Below, piece by piece: positions 1-10,307 of a stretch of 64,000 nt of DNA. Within the stretch, counting starts at the first letter, position 1; every line of letters begins with the position of its first letter. The notes under the pieces were generated by a model, which did no database searches, had not been told where the DNA came from, and saw only the letters and a program-made list of their open reading frames with translations. Source of the stretch: Oceanobacillus luteolus (GTDB lineage Bacteria; Bacillota; Bacilli; Bacillales; Amphibacillaceae); contig NZ_JAMBON010000011.1 of the NCBI RefSeq assembly GCF_023715655.1, positions 34,984 to 98,983 of the forward strand. The letters run 5' to 3'. The translations under genes were made by a program, and so were the position numbers.

Positions 1-1
1 C

Positions 2-109
2 TCGGAACATCACGCAATCATTCAGTTTTTAAAAGAAGGTAAAGCAGAATCTGCTGCTGAAGTTATGGAGAAAAACTGGATTCGTACGCTGGATGCACTA
101 GTATCCTAG
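2..109 (+). CDS. GntR-family regulator, FCD domain, C-terminal end only
   Basis: The window opens inside a gene. Frame 2 is open from base 2 and ends at TAG 107-109, giving 35 residues that include EHHAIIQFLKEGKAESA and end WIRTLDALVS. This looks like the last helices of an FCD ligand-binding domain of the FadR/GntR class, where an E-H-x-x-I pattern precedes a helix rich in Ala and Glu. The DNA-binding half lies outside the window, so neither target nor ligand can be named. It converges on brnQ and shares a terminator with it. Confidence 0.6.
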   Translation, partial: SEHHAIIQFLKEGKAESAAEVMEKNWIRTLDALVS

Positions 110-125
110 TCATCAGCAATTATAA

Positions 126-158
126 AAACCCCGTATGAAACTATTTCATACGGGGTTT
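126..158. terminator. Bidirectional rho-independent terminator
   Basis: A perfect 15-bp stem (126-140 with 144-158) closes a 3-nt loop and is flanked by A-rich and T-rich runs on both sides. It lies between the convergent GntR-type gene and brnQ and should serve both. Confidence 0.85.
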
Positions 159-169
159 CTTTATACTAA

Positions 170-1534
170 TCAGTTTGTTTCTGCAGCTGTTGAGCCACCT
201 GAAACTCTAGAGATTATACCAGTGATGATCATTACTACAAGTGCCGGTACGAGCCAGCCTAAACCTTGATTATAAAGAGGTAAAGCTGCATCATAGAAAT
301 CAACTACTGGTGCAATGAATCCAAATTCAACTCCAATTGTTCCAGAAAGTGTTGTTATTCCATCAACGATAGCAATCAAGAATGTAACTCCAATGGTTGC
401 TACATAGACGAGGCGTGCGTTATTAAATAACGGTGATGCAAACGTCAATAGCATTAACACGATTGCTAATGGATATAAGAACATTAATACTGGAATAGAG
501 AACGAGATAATATTTGTTAGTCCGAAATTAGCGATAATAAACGTAATCGTTGCAAAGAATACAACCAATTTCTTATAGCTGATTTTAGGGAATAGAGTAT
601 GGAAATACTCTGCGTTTGCTGTAATCAATCCAATTGCTGTTGTCAAACAAGCTAAGATGATCATAACAGCCAACAAAATAGAACCTACATTTCCAAAGTA
701 ATGAGCTGCTGCTCCACTTAGAACAGGGCCACCGTTGTCAAACAGCCCTAACGCTCCAACTGATGTAGACCCCAAATATGCAATTCCGATATAAATAACT
801 CCAAGTAGTGTAATAGCAATAATACCTGATTTTGAGGCAGCAGATAGAATACTACCTTTGTCTTTAATGCCCAATGCTTTAATTGCATTAATAACAATAA
901 TTGCGAACACAAGTGATGCCAGTGCATCCATCGTATTATAGCCTTCCAAGAATCCTGTTACAAATGCACCGCTTGAATAGCCTTCCTGAGCTTCCCCAGC
1001 TGAACTCATTGGGTTGATAAACGCAGCAGCTAGTAGAACAACAATTAACAATACTAGAGCTGGTGCCAAGAGTTTACCGACAGTATCTACGATCTTTGTA
1101 GGATAGAGCGAAAATAGTAACGCAACAGCAAAGAAAAGAATAGTAAAAATTAATAAGCCAAGTTGCTCTGATCCTTCAGGAACGAACGTCAAAATTCCTA
1201 CTTCGTATGCAACGGTACCTGTTCTTGGTGCTGCAAAGAACGGTCCTATTGTTAAGTAAAGTAAAGCTGTGAAAAACACGCCGTATGCGGGATGAACCCT
1301 ACTGGCCAACTCCTGTAAGTTTGAACTTCCAGAGAACGCGATAGCAATAACCCCTAATAATGGAAGTCCTACTCCTGTTACTAGAAATCCAATGATTGCC
1401 GGCCATAGATTTTCTCCTGCGTACTGGCCAAGCTGTGCTGGGAAGATTAGGTTCCCTGCTCCAAAAAATAGTGCAAATAACATAAAGCCTATTGCTACAT
1501 ATGCCGACTTCGATACTTTTTCTTTCATTGTCAT
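170..1534 (-). CDS. brnQ: Branched-chain amino acid carrier BrnQ (LIVCS family)
   Basis: This 454-residue, very hydrophobic protein is predicted to have about 12 membrane segments. It begins with a family-typical stretch (AYVAIGFMLFALFFGAGNLI) and has the usual LIVCS length. The family imports leucine, isoleucine and valine with Na+ or H+. The start is either the ATG at 1534 or the ATG two codons later; the GGGGG upstream is better spaced for the second. It is monocistronic, with a clear sigma-A promoter upstream and a terminator just past the stop. CodY control would be expected from relatives, but no convincing CodY box was seen. Confidence 0.9.
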   Translation of the reverse strand: MTMKEKVSKSAYVAIGFMLFALFFGAGNLIFPAQLGQYAGENLWPAIIGFLVTGVGLPLLGVIAIAFSGSSNLQELASRVHPAYGVFFTALLYLTIGPFFAAPRTGTVAYEVGILTFVPEGSEQLGLLIFTILFFAVALLFSLYPTKIVDTVGKLLAPALVLLIVVLLAAAFINPMSSAGEAQEGYSSGAFVTGFLEGYNTMDALASLVFAIIVINAIKALGIKDKGSILSAASKSGIIAITLLGVIYIGIAYLGSTSVGALGLFDNGGPVLSGAAAHYFGNVGSILLAVMIILACLTTAIGLITANAEYFHTLFPKISYKKLVVFFATITFIIANFGLTNIISFSIPVLMFLYPLAIVLMLLTFASPLFNNARLVYVATIGVTFLIAIVDGITTLSGTIGVEFGFIAPVVDFYDAALPLYNQGLGWLVPALVVMIITGIISRVSGGSTAAETN

Positions 1535-1623
1535 TACCCCCAGATGAGATTTCTTCGTGTTTTTTATTGAATTATCAAATAATTTAATCTAATATGTCAT
1601 ATGCAATATATTAGCTGAGACCT

Positions 1624-1652
1624 ACTATACTATCTTTTAAATTAAAAAACAA
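1624..1652 (-). promoter_or_regulatory. Sigma-A promoter of brnQ
   Basis: Read on the minus strand, TTGTTT (1652-1647) is followed after 17 nt by TATAGT (1629-1624). This predicts a leader of about 85 nt before brnQ. Confidence 0.5.
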
Positions 1653-1683
1653 TAGCTAAACTACAAATTTTTTGATTTTTTCC

Positions 1684-1698
1684 ATAAAGCGTTTTCAT
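1684..1698 (-). promoter_or_regulatory. cre-like site upstream of brnQ promoter
   Basis: The minus strand reads ATGAAAACGCTTTAT, one mismatch from the CcpA consensus TGWAARCGYTWNCW. It is centred about 75 nt upstream of the predicted brnQ start point, a position where CcpA can activate. With one mismatch in AT-rich DNA it could be chance. Confidence 0.3.
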
Positions 1699-1732
1699 TT
1701 CGACATGATACGCCTACTATTTTCGCCAAAAA

Positions 1733-1759
1733 AAAGAAGCATTCGAATAATGCTTCTTT
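1733..1759 (-). terminator. Terminator of the glg operon
   Basis: An 11-bp perfect stem (1733-1743 with 1749-1759) is followed on the minus strand by a long T run. It lies 10 nt past the glgP stop. Confidence 0.85.
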
Positions 1760-1768
1760 CGCTATATA

Positions 1769-4195
1769 TTATATCGGTTTAATCTGCCATATATCACTGA
1801 CGTACTCTCTTATCGTACGATCACTTGAAAATTTACCGGAGTGGGCAATGTTGATCAAACTCATTTGCTGCCATTTATATTCGTCACGATAGACACTTTC
1901 TGCATATTCATGAGCTTCGATATACGGCTCAAAATCCTTTAATACGAAATACGGGTCATTATGATACAGGATGTTATAATAGATATCCTTAAACTCTATA
2001 TCTTGTGTACCAAATTCACCTTTTTGCAGCTGGTCCAAGATTCTTTTCACTCGATCATCGTTATTATAGATTTCACGAGCATTGTATCCACCATGTTGAT
2101 AATAATGCAACACTTCATCTGCACGCAAGCCAAATATGAACATATTTTGTGGACCAACCAAATCATGAATTTCTACATTAGCGCCATCCATTGTCCCCAT
2201 CGTAAGGGCACCATTCATCATAAGCTTCATATTTCCAGTTCCAGAAGCTTCTTTACTGGCAGTTGAGATTTGCTCGCTTATATCTGTGGCAGGAATAATC
2301 TTCTCTGCCAAGCTTACATTATAATTCTCCATAAATATTACTTTTAATTTACCATGGATACTTTTATCATAATTAATGATGGATGCAACGGTATTAATAA
2401 GCTTAATCGTCTCTTTTGCTAAATGATAGCTTGGTGCTGCTTTTGCACCAAAAATGAAAGTGCGTGGAGTCATATCTAAATTCGGATTTTCTTTCAGCTC
2501 ATTATATAGATAAATGATATGAAAGACATTTAACAGTTGCCTTTTATATTCATGCAGCCGCTTGATCTGCACGTCAAAAATGGATTGGTCATCGATAGTA
2601 ATCCCCATTTGATCATGGATAAAATTAGCAAGTAGAATTTTATTTTCACGCTTCACTTTGGCAAATTCTTCAAGTACGTTCCTATCATTTTGAAATCGCA
2701 ATAAATTGATCAACTGTTTCGGCCTTTTCACCCATTAGTCACCAATCATCTCATTAATTAATGTTGTGAGCTTTGGGTTTACCTGCATTAACCAGCGGCG
2801 GTGGGTAATGCCATTTGTTTTATTATTAAATCGTTCCGGATAAAGTGAATAAAAATTTTTCATTTCTTTTTTCTTTAGAATTTCTGTATGGATATTCGCT
2901 ACGCCATTAACACTGAAACTGCCGACGATTGCAAGGCGGGCCATATGGACCTGATCATCGGCGATTACCGCAAGCTCGGGAATCTTATCGCGCAGTTCCT
3001 TGTGTTCAAACCAAATCCCCTGACAGAACCTTTCATTTATTTCCTCAATGATCATGTAAATCCTCGGAAGCAGACTTTGCATCATTTGTTTTGGCCATGT
3101 TTCGAGGGCTTCACTCAACGTCGTATGATTGGTATACGCAAACACCTTCGTCGTTATGTCCCAAGCTTCATCCCAACCCAGTCTCTCTTCATCCATTAGA
3201 ATCCGCATCAGTTCCGGGATGCTTAGACTCGGATGCGTATCGTTAATCTGAATGACAACCTTTTCCGGTAAATGTTTCAGGGATAAACGATAATTTTTCT
3301 TAAACTGCTTCATAATGTTTTGTATACTTGCTGAAACAAGGAAGTATTGTTGTTTCAACCGTAATTCTTTACCCTCGTAGCTTGAGTCATCTGGATAGAG
3401 AAATCCCGATAGTTGTTCAATTGAGTGTTCAAAATCAAGATGACGGTAAAATTCATCCTGATCTGTCGAATGATTCGGCTCTTCTGTTATAGGTTCTGCA
3501 CTCCACAATCGCAATGTATTTACCGTCTCATTTTCATATCCAATGATAGGGATATCATAGGGTACAGCTAAAACTTTATCCGTATGTTCATATTTGAACT
3601 CAAGTGATCCATCGTTCCGTTGATGCATCAATACGTTACCTTGAAATTGGACAACACAGATTTCATCTTCTCTGCGCACTTCCCAAGCATACGGTTTTTT
3701 CAGCCAATAGTCCGGCAGCTCCACTTGATTGCCATGAATGATCCGCTGTTCAAATAATCCGTAGCGATAGCGGATACCATAGCCATGACCTGGAAGACCA
3801 AGCGATGCGAGAGAATCAAGAAAACAAGCAGCAAGCCGGCCAAGTCCCCCATTCCCCAGTCCTGCGTCATGTTCCACTGCGTAAACTTCTTCAGCATCAA
3901 ACCCAAGCTCCGCTAATGCTTGGTTCGCAACGTCCAACATTCCGGTATTCAATAAATTGCTTTTTATTAACCGGCCAATTAAAAACTCCATAGAGAGATA
4001 GTAAACCTGCTTTGCCTGCTCAGATTTATACCGATTTTTCGTATCAAACCAAAGAGGCTTTATTTGTTCATTTACAACCGCAGCTAATGAATAGAATATT
4101 TCTTCATTCGTTGCTTCTTGGACCTCGACGTTATAGCTAGTATTTATAAATTGGGTTATTTGCGCTGCCAGCTCTTTGGCCGTTAATCGTTTCAA
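1769..4195 (-). pseudogene. glgP: Glycogen phosphorylase, interrupted by an in-frame TAA
   Basis: The reading frame encodes a glycogen phosphorylase (family GT35), which releases glucose-1-phosphate from glycogen. The first 486 codons (4195-2735) start at TTG and overlap the glgA stop as TTGA. They carry the N-terminal domain (EHDAGLGNGGLGRLAACFLD). A TAA at 2737-2735 then interrupts the frame. The same frame continues as W-V-K-R-P and runs 320 more residues to 1769, including the PLP-lysine region (EASGTGNMKLMMNGALTMG) and IFDVQIKRLHEYKRQLLN. There is no frameshift: 486 + 1 + 321 codons give about 808, the normal length. The family sequence near the break, as I recall it, has serine, so TCA to TAA is the simplest change. 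The GTG at 2731 gives an apparent second ORF, but a C-terminal half alone would lack part of the active site. Alternatives are a sequencing error or readthrough. Confidence 0.85.
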
Positions 4196-5646
4196 AAAGA
4201 ATCGCTCCCTGCACTTACTAATTGTTTCACTGAACCGGTAAGTTCTTGATATAGTTTGCTATATTGCTTTGCTGATTGTTTCCAAGTAAACGCACCTTTA
4301 TTCACATTTTTTATGAGCTGCTTCCACTTCTCCTCGTCCTTGTAAGTGGATAAGGAATAGTGTAATACATGTAATAATTCATGTGCATTATAATTAGTGA
4401 AACTAAAACCATTCCCCTCACCGGTTTCCTCATTAAAAGCGGTGACTGTATCCTTAAGTCCGCCAGTTTCCCTTACAATTGGAACTGTTTTATATTGCAG
4501 GGCAATTAATTGCGAGAGACCACATGGTTCAAATTGGGACGGCATGACTAAAAAGTCTGCACTTGCATAGAGACGACGAGCTAATGCTTCGCTAAATGTC
4601 AGCAATGATTTCACCTTTTCCGGATATTTGTCCTCCAAATAACGGAAGTAGTCTTCAAATTCTTGCTCACCTGTTCCAAGAACGATGAATTGAATATCCT
4701 CCTGCAAAAAATCCTCCAAAATATGCTGCACAAGATGAAGCCCTTTTTGCTCGACTAATCTCGTTACCATAATATATAACGGAGCTTCTGGTTGATACGT
4801 AAAATTAAGTTCTTCATGCAAAAGCAGACGATTCTCCTGCTTTTTACTTCGGGCGGTACGATAATTGACGGGTAGATGTGTGTCTGTCATTGGATTGTAT
4901 TCCTTTGTGTCAATTCCATTCAGGATACCAATCAAATCTTTCTCACGGTCTTTAATAATGCGATCCAAATTTTCTCCATAATAAGGATCCTTAATTTCCA
5001 CCGCATAAGTCGGACTCACTGTTGTAATTTTATCTGCATGGAAAAGCCCGCCTTTCAAACTATTCAACATCCCGTTCCACTCCATACCAGCTATGTGTTC
5101 ACGCCCTAATTGGAAAAAATCATCGTAAATATCGACAGGCATGAGTCCTTGATATTTCAAATTATGGATAGTCAACACCGTTTTTAAATTAGGTACCGGC
5201 TGTGTAATCTTCGCCAGCATCACAGAAAGTGCCGCTTGCCAATCATGCGCATGGAGAATATCCGGTTGAAAATCAAGATGCTTCAACGCTTCGATGACGG
5301 CATGACAAAAGAAAACAAATCTTTCTCCATCATCGTAATAACCATAAATCCCTTTCCTTGTAAAATAATAGTCATTTTCAATAAAGTAATAGATACAATC
5401 TTGATAGTTGAGCGTATAAATCGTTGCTTCTTGATTTCTCCAGCCTACTTGCACATCCAGGGAAGTAAGATAGGTCATGTTATCTTTCCATTCCTCACTG
5501 ATTTCATCGTAGTATGGAAGCATGACACGTACGTCCAGATCTTCAAATGTCTTTAGAGCTTGCGGAAGGGACCCGATGACGTCGGCAAGACCTCCTGTTT
5601 TAATGAATGGTGTTCCCTCCGAAGCGACGAATAATACTTTTTCCAT
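4192..5646 (-). CDS. glgA: Glycogen synthase (ADP-glucose type)
   Basis: This 484-residue GT5 glucosyltransferase extends alpha-1,4-glucan from ADP-glucose. Near the N terminus it has the KTGGLADVIGSLP loop that binds the nucleotide sugar. The C-terminal GT-B half has TRLVEQKGL, and FEPCGLSQLIALQY carries the family glutamate. The length is normal. The ATG at 5646 follows glgD by 67 nt, and the stop overlaps the TTG start of glgP by 4 nt, so the two are translationally coupled. It is the fourth gene of glgB-C-D-A-P. Confidence 0.95.
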   Translation of the reverse strand: MEKVLFVASEGTPFIKTGGLADVIGSLPQALKTFEDLDVRVMLPYYDEISEEWKDNMTYLTSLDVQVGWRNQEATIYTLNYQDCIYYFIENDYYFTRKGIYGYYDDGERFVFFCHAVIEALKHLDFQPDILHAHDWQAALSVMLAKITQPVPNLKTVLTIHNLKYQGLMPVDIYDDFFQLGREHIAGMEWNGMLNSLKGGLFHADKITTVSPTYAVEIKDPYYGENLDRIIKDREKDLIGILNGIDTKEYNPMTDTHLPVNYRTARSKKQENRLLLHEELNFTYQPEAPLYIMVTRLVEQKGLHLVQHILEDFLQEDIQFIVLGTGEQEFEDYFRYLEDKYPEKVKSLLTFSEALARRLYASADFLVMPSQFEPCGLSQLIALQYKTVPIVRETGGLKDTVTAFNEETGEGNGFSFTNYNAHELLHVLHYSLSTYKDEEKWKQLIKNVNKGAFTWKQSAKQYSKLYQELTGSVKQLVSAGSDSF

Positions 5647-5713
5647 TACTACCTCTCCTCAACTTGATTTTACATAGTGTGTTGTTTACCAGTTGCCACA
5701 ATCTTATTCACAA

Positions 5714-6817
5714 CTATACGACCTGACGTTTTGCCACGATATATGGTTTCTCTTTTGTGCCGATGATCCGCTGGCCACTTTTTACATGCACATCTTTATC
5801 TAAAATGACATTTTCCAAATACACATCTTCCTCAATTTTGCAGCGCTGCATAATAATGGAGTTCCTTATTTGTGAGTGTTCACTTACCTCCACTCCACGG
5901 AAAAGAATACTGTTCTCCACGTCACCGTTGATTATGCAACCATTCGCTATAATTGAATTATTCACCACCGCTTGTGCCTGATATTTCACCGGCGGGTTGC
6001 TCGAAACCTTGGTCCGGATAAATGGTTTTTGAAATAACCTTAAAAAATTCTGTTCTTGCAAGAGTTTCATATTTTCCCGATAATAACTTTCAGTTGTATT
6101 GATAAACGCGTGGTATCCCTCAAAACGGTACGAATATACTTTTAATTCCTGAAGCCGCTCCTTAATTCCATTCATAAACAAATTGTCATAGTTATAGGCA
6201 ATACAATAATCCACAATATCTAGTAGAAGTTCCTTTTTAATAATATAAACCCCAGTAAATACATTCGGGTTCCGGTGGTCATTCGTCATCTGGGTTACCC
6301 AACCATCCTGATCCGTCTCGACTCGATAGTATGCTTGATGTTCAGGTCCGATGGTATCAACATCAGTGTAGATGACTGTCACATCTGCATCGTGGATGAG
6401 ATGCCGTTTGAAAGCATCTTTATAATCTGTATTAGCGATAAACTGACTACCACTCACCAAAACATGATTTGCCTTTCCTCTATAAAAATAATCCCGATTA
6501 TTATGGAAGAAGCTTAAATCACCTAGAGATCGATCAGTGGGATCATTCCAGTCAGGAGGTAAAATGAACAACCCCCCATGTCTTCGGTCCAAATCCCAAC
6601 TATCACCTGTTCCCAGATGATCAAGTAACGAGCGGTACTTATTCCGTACAAATACAGCAACTTCTTCAATACCTGAATTCGTCATATTCGATAAAGCAAA
6701 ATCAATCAGACGATAACGTCCGGCAAATGGAAGCGATGCATTGTTCCGAAAATAGGTCAACTCATTAAACACATGGTGTTCATGTTCCAAATTAATCAGT
6801 CCCATCATTCGCTCCAT
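5714..6817 (-). CDS. glgD: Glucose-1-phosphate adenylyltransferase subunit GlgD
   Basis: This 367-residue protein has a nucleotidyltransferase fold in its first two thirds and a left-handed beta-helix of hexapeptide repeats at the end (NSIIANGCIINGDVENSILF). It is a GlgC paralogue. The glycine-rich [11 protein letters not shown] nucleotide loop of GlgC is replaced by GLINLEHEHHVF, as expected for the GlgD regulatory subunit that partners GlgC. FAGRYRLIDFALSNMTNSGI is retained. Its ATG overlaps the glgC stop by one base. Confidence 0.9.
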   Translation of the reverse strand: MERMMGLINLEHEHHVFNELTYFRNNASLPFAGRYRLIDFALSNMTNSGIEEVAVFVRNKYRSLLDHLGTGDSWDLDRRHGGLFILPPDWNDPTDRSLGDLSFFHNNRDYFYRGKANHVLVSGSQFIANTDYKDAFKRHLIHDADVTVIYTDVDTIGPEHQAYYRVETDQDGWVTQMTNDHRNPNVFTGVYIIKKELLLDIVDYCIAYNYDNLFMNGIKERLQELKVYSYRFEGYHAFINTTESYYRENMKLLQEQNFLRLFQKPFIRTKVSSNPPVKYQAQAVVNNSIIANGCIINGDVENSILFRGVEVSEHSQIRNSIIMQRCKIEEDVYLENVILDKDVHVKSGQRIIGTKEKPYIVAKRQVV

Positions 6818-7983
6818 TACACAATCTCCTCCCTTACAGCAACATACTCTGAGAGATTTTCCTGATTAATCACAATCGGCTCTTCTTCCTCTAATGCATG
6901 TATTCTTACCCCGTCAGCAATCTCCGTATTTTCCATCACAATCACCCGTTCAAGGTGGACATCCTCGCCAACACATACACCTGGATGTAAAATCGATTCA
7001 TTTATATATGCGTTTTTCTTTACAAGCACTTTTTGGAAGATCACAGAATTCAAAATATGCCCATAGATAAAGCAACCTGAATTGATTAATGAATTTATTA
7101 CTGTCCCTGAAGTTCCTATGAAATGAGGTGGCAAATTAGCTTCATTTGTATAAATTTGCTTACTCATATCCTCTCTTGCAACGGAAATCGGAGAACCGGA
7201 ATTCTCATCCAGCAAATCCATTGTCGCTTCCCAATAACTTCGGATGGTCCCGACATCCTTCCAGTAACCATCGAACTGATAACCAAATAGCGGCTTATTA
7301 TCTTCAAGCATTGCCGGTATAATATCTTTACCGAAGTCATGACTCGAATTCTTATTCTCAGCATCCTCGATTAAATATTTGCGTAGTGTAGACCAGGTAA
7401 ACATATAAATCCCCATTGATGCCAGATTATTTTTCGGTTCAGCCGGCTTTTCATCAAATTCATAGATTCTTAAACCATCTTCTGTATTTAAAATTCCAAA
7501 GCGGGATGCCTCATCCCAGGGAACTTCAATTACTGAAATCGTTGCATCAGCTGCTGTTTCCTTATGCTGTCTAAGAATGGATTGATAGTTCATTTGATAA
7601 ATATGATCACCAGAGATTACGAGGACGTATTTCGGATTATATTGATCGATAAAATGTATATTTTGATAAATCGCATCAGCCGTTCCAGAATACCAATCTC
7701 CCCCATGCTTCCCAATCGCTGGAGAAAGTGTCGTTACACCACCATCCCGTCGATCCATATCCCATGGTTTTCCAGTTCCTATGTGACGATTTAGCATGAT
7801 TGGTGAATACTGCGTCAAAACACCGAGTGTCGGAATGGAAGAATTTGCACAATTACTTAATGTAAAATCGATGATTCGATATTTCCCGCCAAAAGGGACA
7901 GCAGGCTTAGCATTTTCACTCGTCAATGGACCTAATCGCTTTCCTTCTCCTCCAGCCAGTAACATTCCAAGACATTCTTTCAC
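6817..7983 (-). CDS. glgC: Glucose-1-phosphate adenylyltransferase, catalytic subunit GlgC
   Basis: GlgC makes ADP-glucose from ATP and glucose-1-phosphate, the committed step of glycogen synthesis. The 388-residue product has the nucleotide loop [20 protein letters not shown] near residues 8-27, then [24 protein letters not shown] and [14 protein letters not shown]-terminal beta-helix follows. The start is GTG at 7983, overlapping the glgB stop in GTGA. Confidence 0.95.
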   Translation of the reverse strand: MKECLGMLLAGGEGKRLGPLTSENAKPAVPFGGKYRIIDFTLSNCANSSIPTLGVLTQYSPIMLNRHIGTGKPWDMDRRDGGVTTLSPAIGKHGGDWYSGTADAIYQNIHFIDQYNPKYVLVISGDHIYQMNYQSILRQHKETAADATISVIEVPWDEASRFGILNTEDGLRIYEFDEKPAEPKNNLASMGIYMFTWSTLRKYLIEDAENKNSSHDFGKDIIPAMLEDNKPLFGYQFDGYWKDVGTIRSYWEATMDLLDENSGSPISVAREDMSKQIYTNEANLPPHFIGTSGTVINSLINSGCFIYGHILNSVIFQKVLVKKNAYINESILHPGVCVGEDVHLERVIVMENTEIADGVRIHALEEEEPIVINQENLSEYVAVREEIV

Positions 7984-9881
7984 TTCGCATCCTCCTCAAC
8001 TCTTCTTTTAAAAATCATTACAGCTAATGGAGCAATTTTTACTTTGATGTGTTGTTTCATTCCATGCCATTTATCAGGGAAGCTAAAATGCATCCCATTC
8101 AATTGGCCGGAACCTCCAAACGATTCGTGATCCGAATTGAAGATTTCTTCATGTACTCCGGGTTCTGGTACCCCGACTTTATAGTCGTAATAAACCTTTG
8201 GCGTGAAGTTACAAACAATAATCAACTCCTCCTGTTTGTTTCTTGCTCGTCTTCTAAATGCAATAATGCTTTGATCGATATTATGTGGATCAATCCATTC
8301 AAAACCAGATGATTCATGATCCAATTCATATAAAGCTGGTTGGTCCTTTAAAAAGTGATTTAACTTTTTAACATAATGAAAAATTCCTTTATGTAGTGGG
8401 TAATCCAATAGATGCCAGTCTAATTGTTCCTGGTCTTTCCACTCGGAATAAAGTGCGAGCTCCGTTCCCATGAATAACAACTTTTTTCCGGGATGTGTGT
8501 ACATATAGCCGATTAATAAACGTAGACTCGCAAATTGCTGCCATTGATCTCCCGGCATCTTATCGAGTAATGATTTTTTTCCATGTACCACTTCATCATG
8601 GGACAGTGGTAACAAAAAATTCTCCGCGAACGTATACATAAATGAAAAGGTTACTAAATTGTGATGCCATTTCCGATGAATTGGATCCAACTTCATGAAT
8701 TCCAGCATGTCGTTCATCCATCCCATATTCCATTTGAAATTGAAACCTAACCCACCAAGATAAGTTGGCGACGTGATCATCGGAAGATCAGAACTATCTT
8801 CAGCCATTACTAATGCATTGGGTCGATAGCGAAAAACCGTTTCATTCAACTTCTGCAAAAACGCACTGGCTTCTAGATTCTCTTCTCCACCGTAGGAATT
8901 GAAAATCTTTTCTTCATCATCAGGACGATCAAAATTCAAATACAACATGCTGGCAACAGCATCTACACGAAGACCGTCAATATGGAATTCTTTAAGCCAA
9001 TAAATAGCATTTGACACTAGGAAACTTTGGACTTCCGGGCGACCAAAATCGAAGGCCAGCGTTCCCCAGTTTCTTTTTTCGGCTTTTTTCGGATCTTGAT
9101 ATTCATAGAGCGGCCTTCCATCAAACTCACGCAGACCAAAATCGTCTTTACAGAAGTGACCAGGAACCCAATCCATAATGACGCCAATTCCTGCCTGATG
9201 ACAGCAATCAATAAAATATTTAAATTCTTCTGGTGTGCCATATCTTGATGTAACGGCATAATACCCAGTGATTTGATAGCCCCAAGATAAATCAAGGGGA
9301 TGCTCTGCAATCGGCAATAGCTCAATATGGGTATAACCTAAATCTTTTACATAGGGGATTAGTATTTGTGCAAGCTCTGTGTAAGTGTAAAAATCTCCAT
9401 TATCCTTGATTCTCCAGGAACCGAGGTGGACTTCATAGATGGTTATCGGAGAAGTATAAGGATTATATATTTTCATTTGCTCTTGCCAAGCATCATCGTT
9501 CCACTCATAAGATTGAAGTGAAGGGGTCATAGAGGCGGTTTGTGGACGAATTTCAGCTTGAGTCGCATATGGATCTGCTTTTAAAATCCTTTCGTTATCA
9601 ACTGTAGTAATTTGATATTTATAAGCGGTACAAGGAGGTATATCAGTGAAAAAACCAACCCATAATCCTTCCTCATTCCATCGTTTTAGTTCATGTGTAT
9701 TCCCTTGCCAACCATTTAATTCACTCGCAATAGCGACATGCTTGGCATGAGGAGCCCATACAACGAATCGGTAACCCTGCTCCTCTTCCCAATCAATAAA
9801 ATGACAGCCAAGCAGCTGATAACTCTGGTAATTTGTTCCTTGATGAAATAAAAAAATATCTTCTTCAGCGATGCGGTACAA
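7980..9881 (-). CDS. glgB: 1,4-alpha-glucan branching enzyme
   Basis: This 633-residue GH13 enzyme forms alpha-1,6 branches in glycogen. After an N-terminal beta-sandwich (CBM48) it has the catalytic motifs [12 protein letters not shown] (nucleophile Asp), [10 protein letters not shown] (acid/base Glu) and [12 protein letters not shown] (transition-state Asp). The C-terminal all-beta domain is complete. It starts with TTG at 9881 behind a good GGGAGG site. It is the first gene of the glycogen operon and overlaps glgC by 4 nt. Confidence 0.95.
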   Translation of the reverse strand: MYRIAEEDIFLFHQGTNYQSYQLLGCHFIDWEEEQGYRFVVWAPHAKHVAIASELNGWQGNTHELKRWNEEGLWVGFFTDIPPCTAYKYQITTVDNERILKADPYATQAEIRPQTASMTPSLQSYEWNDDAWQEQMKIYNPYTSPITIYEVHLGSWRIKDNGDFYTYTELAQILIPYVKDLGYTHIELLPIAEHPLDLSWGYQITGYYAVTSRYGTPEEFKYFIDCCHQAGIGVIMDWVPGHFCKDDFGLREFDGRPLYEYQDPKKAEKRNWGTLAFDFGRPEVQSFLVSNAIYWLKEFHIDGLRVDAVASMLYLNFDRPDDEEKIFNSYGGEENLEASAFLQKLNETVFRYRPNALVMAEDSSDLPMITSPTYLGGLGFNFKWNMGWMNDMLEFMKLDPIHRKWHHNLVTFSFMYTFAENFLLPLSHDEVVHGKKSLLDKMPGDQWQQFASLRLLIGYMYTHPGKKLLFMGTELALYSEWKDQEQLDWHLLDYPLHKGIFHYVKKLNHFLKDQPALYELDHESSGFEWIDPHNIDQSIIAFRRRARNKQEELIIVCNFTPKVYYDYKVGVPEPGVHEEIFNSDHESFGGSGQLNGMHFSFPDKWHGMKQHIKVKIAPLAVMIFKRRVEEDAK

Positions 9882-10307
9882 CTAGATTCCCTCCCTTATA
9901 TACCAAAAAACATTATCACCATTTCAAGATAAATGCAAGGTGAATTTTGAATATTTTTTATACTTTATTGTAGCTTTTTGTCGATTGCATAGGAAAGTTC
10001 AAGAAGTAGCCAAATTTGAGGTTAAACCTAGTCTTTCCTTAAGTTTTGAACATTGTGATGAACCTATAATCCAGACGTAAAGAACTATATTATAAATATA
10101 TTACAAATAAATTGTCATTTCTGTTTATTTCTCTAATCTTATAGAAAACTTAACAACCTTGTAAGAAACCAATCAGAACGTAGCGTCTATACTATTAAGA
10201 ACAGGTAAATATGATTAGGAAGCAATTGGTTTAAATGTGAACAAAGAGGGCTATTACTTTGTTTAGATGACAATTCGGTAATTATAGTCATAAAAGGAGA
10301 TAGTTTC
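9882..10307. promoter_or_regulatory. Divergent glg operon / pullulanase control region
   Basis: This 426-bp AT-rich region separates glgB and the pullulanase gene and holds no convincing ORF. One sigma-A-like element points toward glgB: ATGACA (10118-10113) and TATAAT (10094-10089) with an 18-nt spacer, implying a leader of about 200 nt. In Bacillus subtilis the glg operon is sigma-E dependent, so this assignment is tentative. The pullulanase start has AAAGGAGA upstream. No cre site was seen. Confidence 0.35.

Noticed and set aside
1535..1732. T-box or CodY control upstream of brnQ
   Set aside because: No T-box sequence or terminator/antiterminator pair is visible, and the best CodY-like match has four mismatches.
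1769..2731. An independent 320-residue gene starting at GTG 2731
   Set aside because: It is in frame with the preceding 486 codons, encodes only the C-terminal part of glycogen phosphorylase, and has no ribosome site of its own; it is the distal part of a broken glgP.
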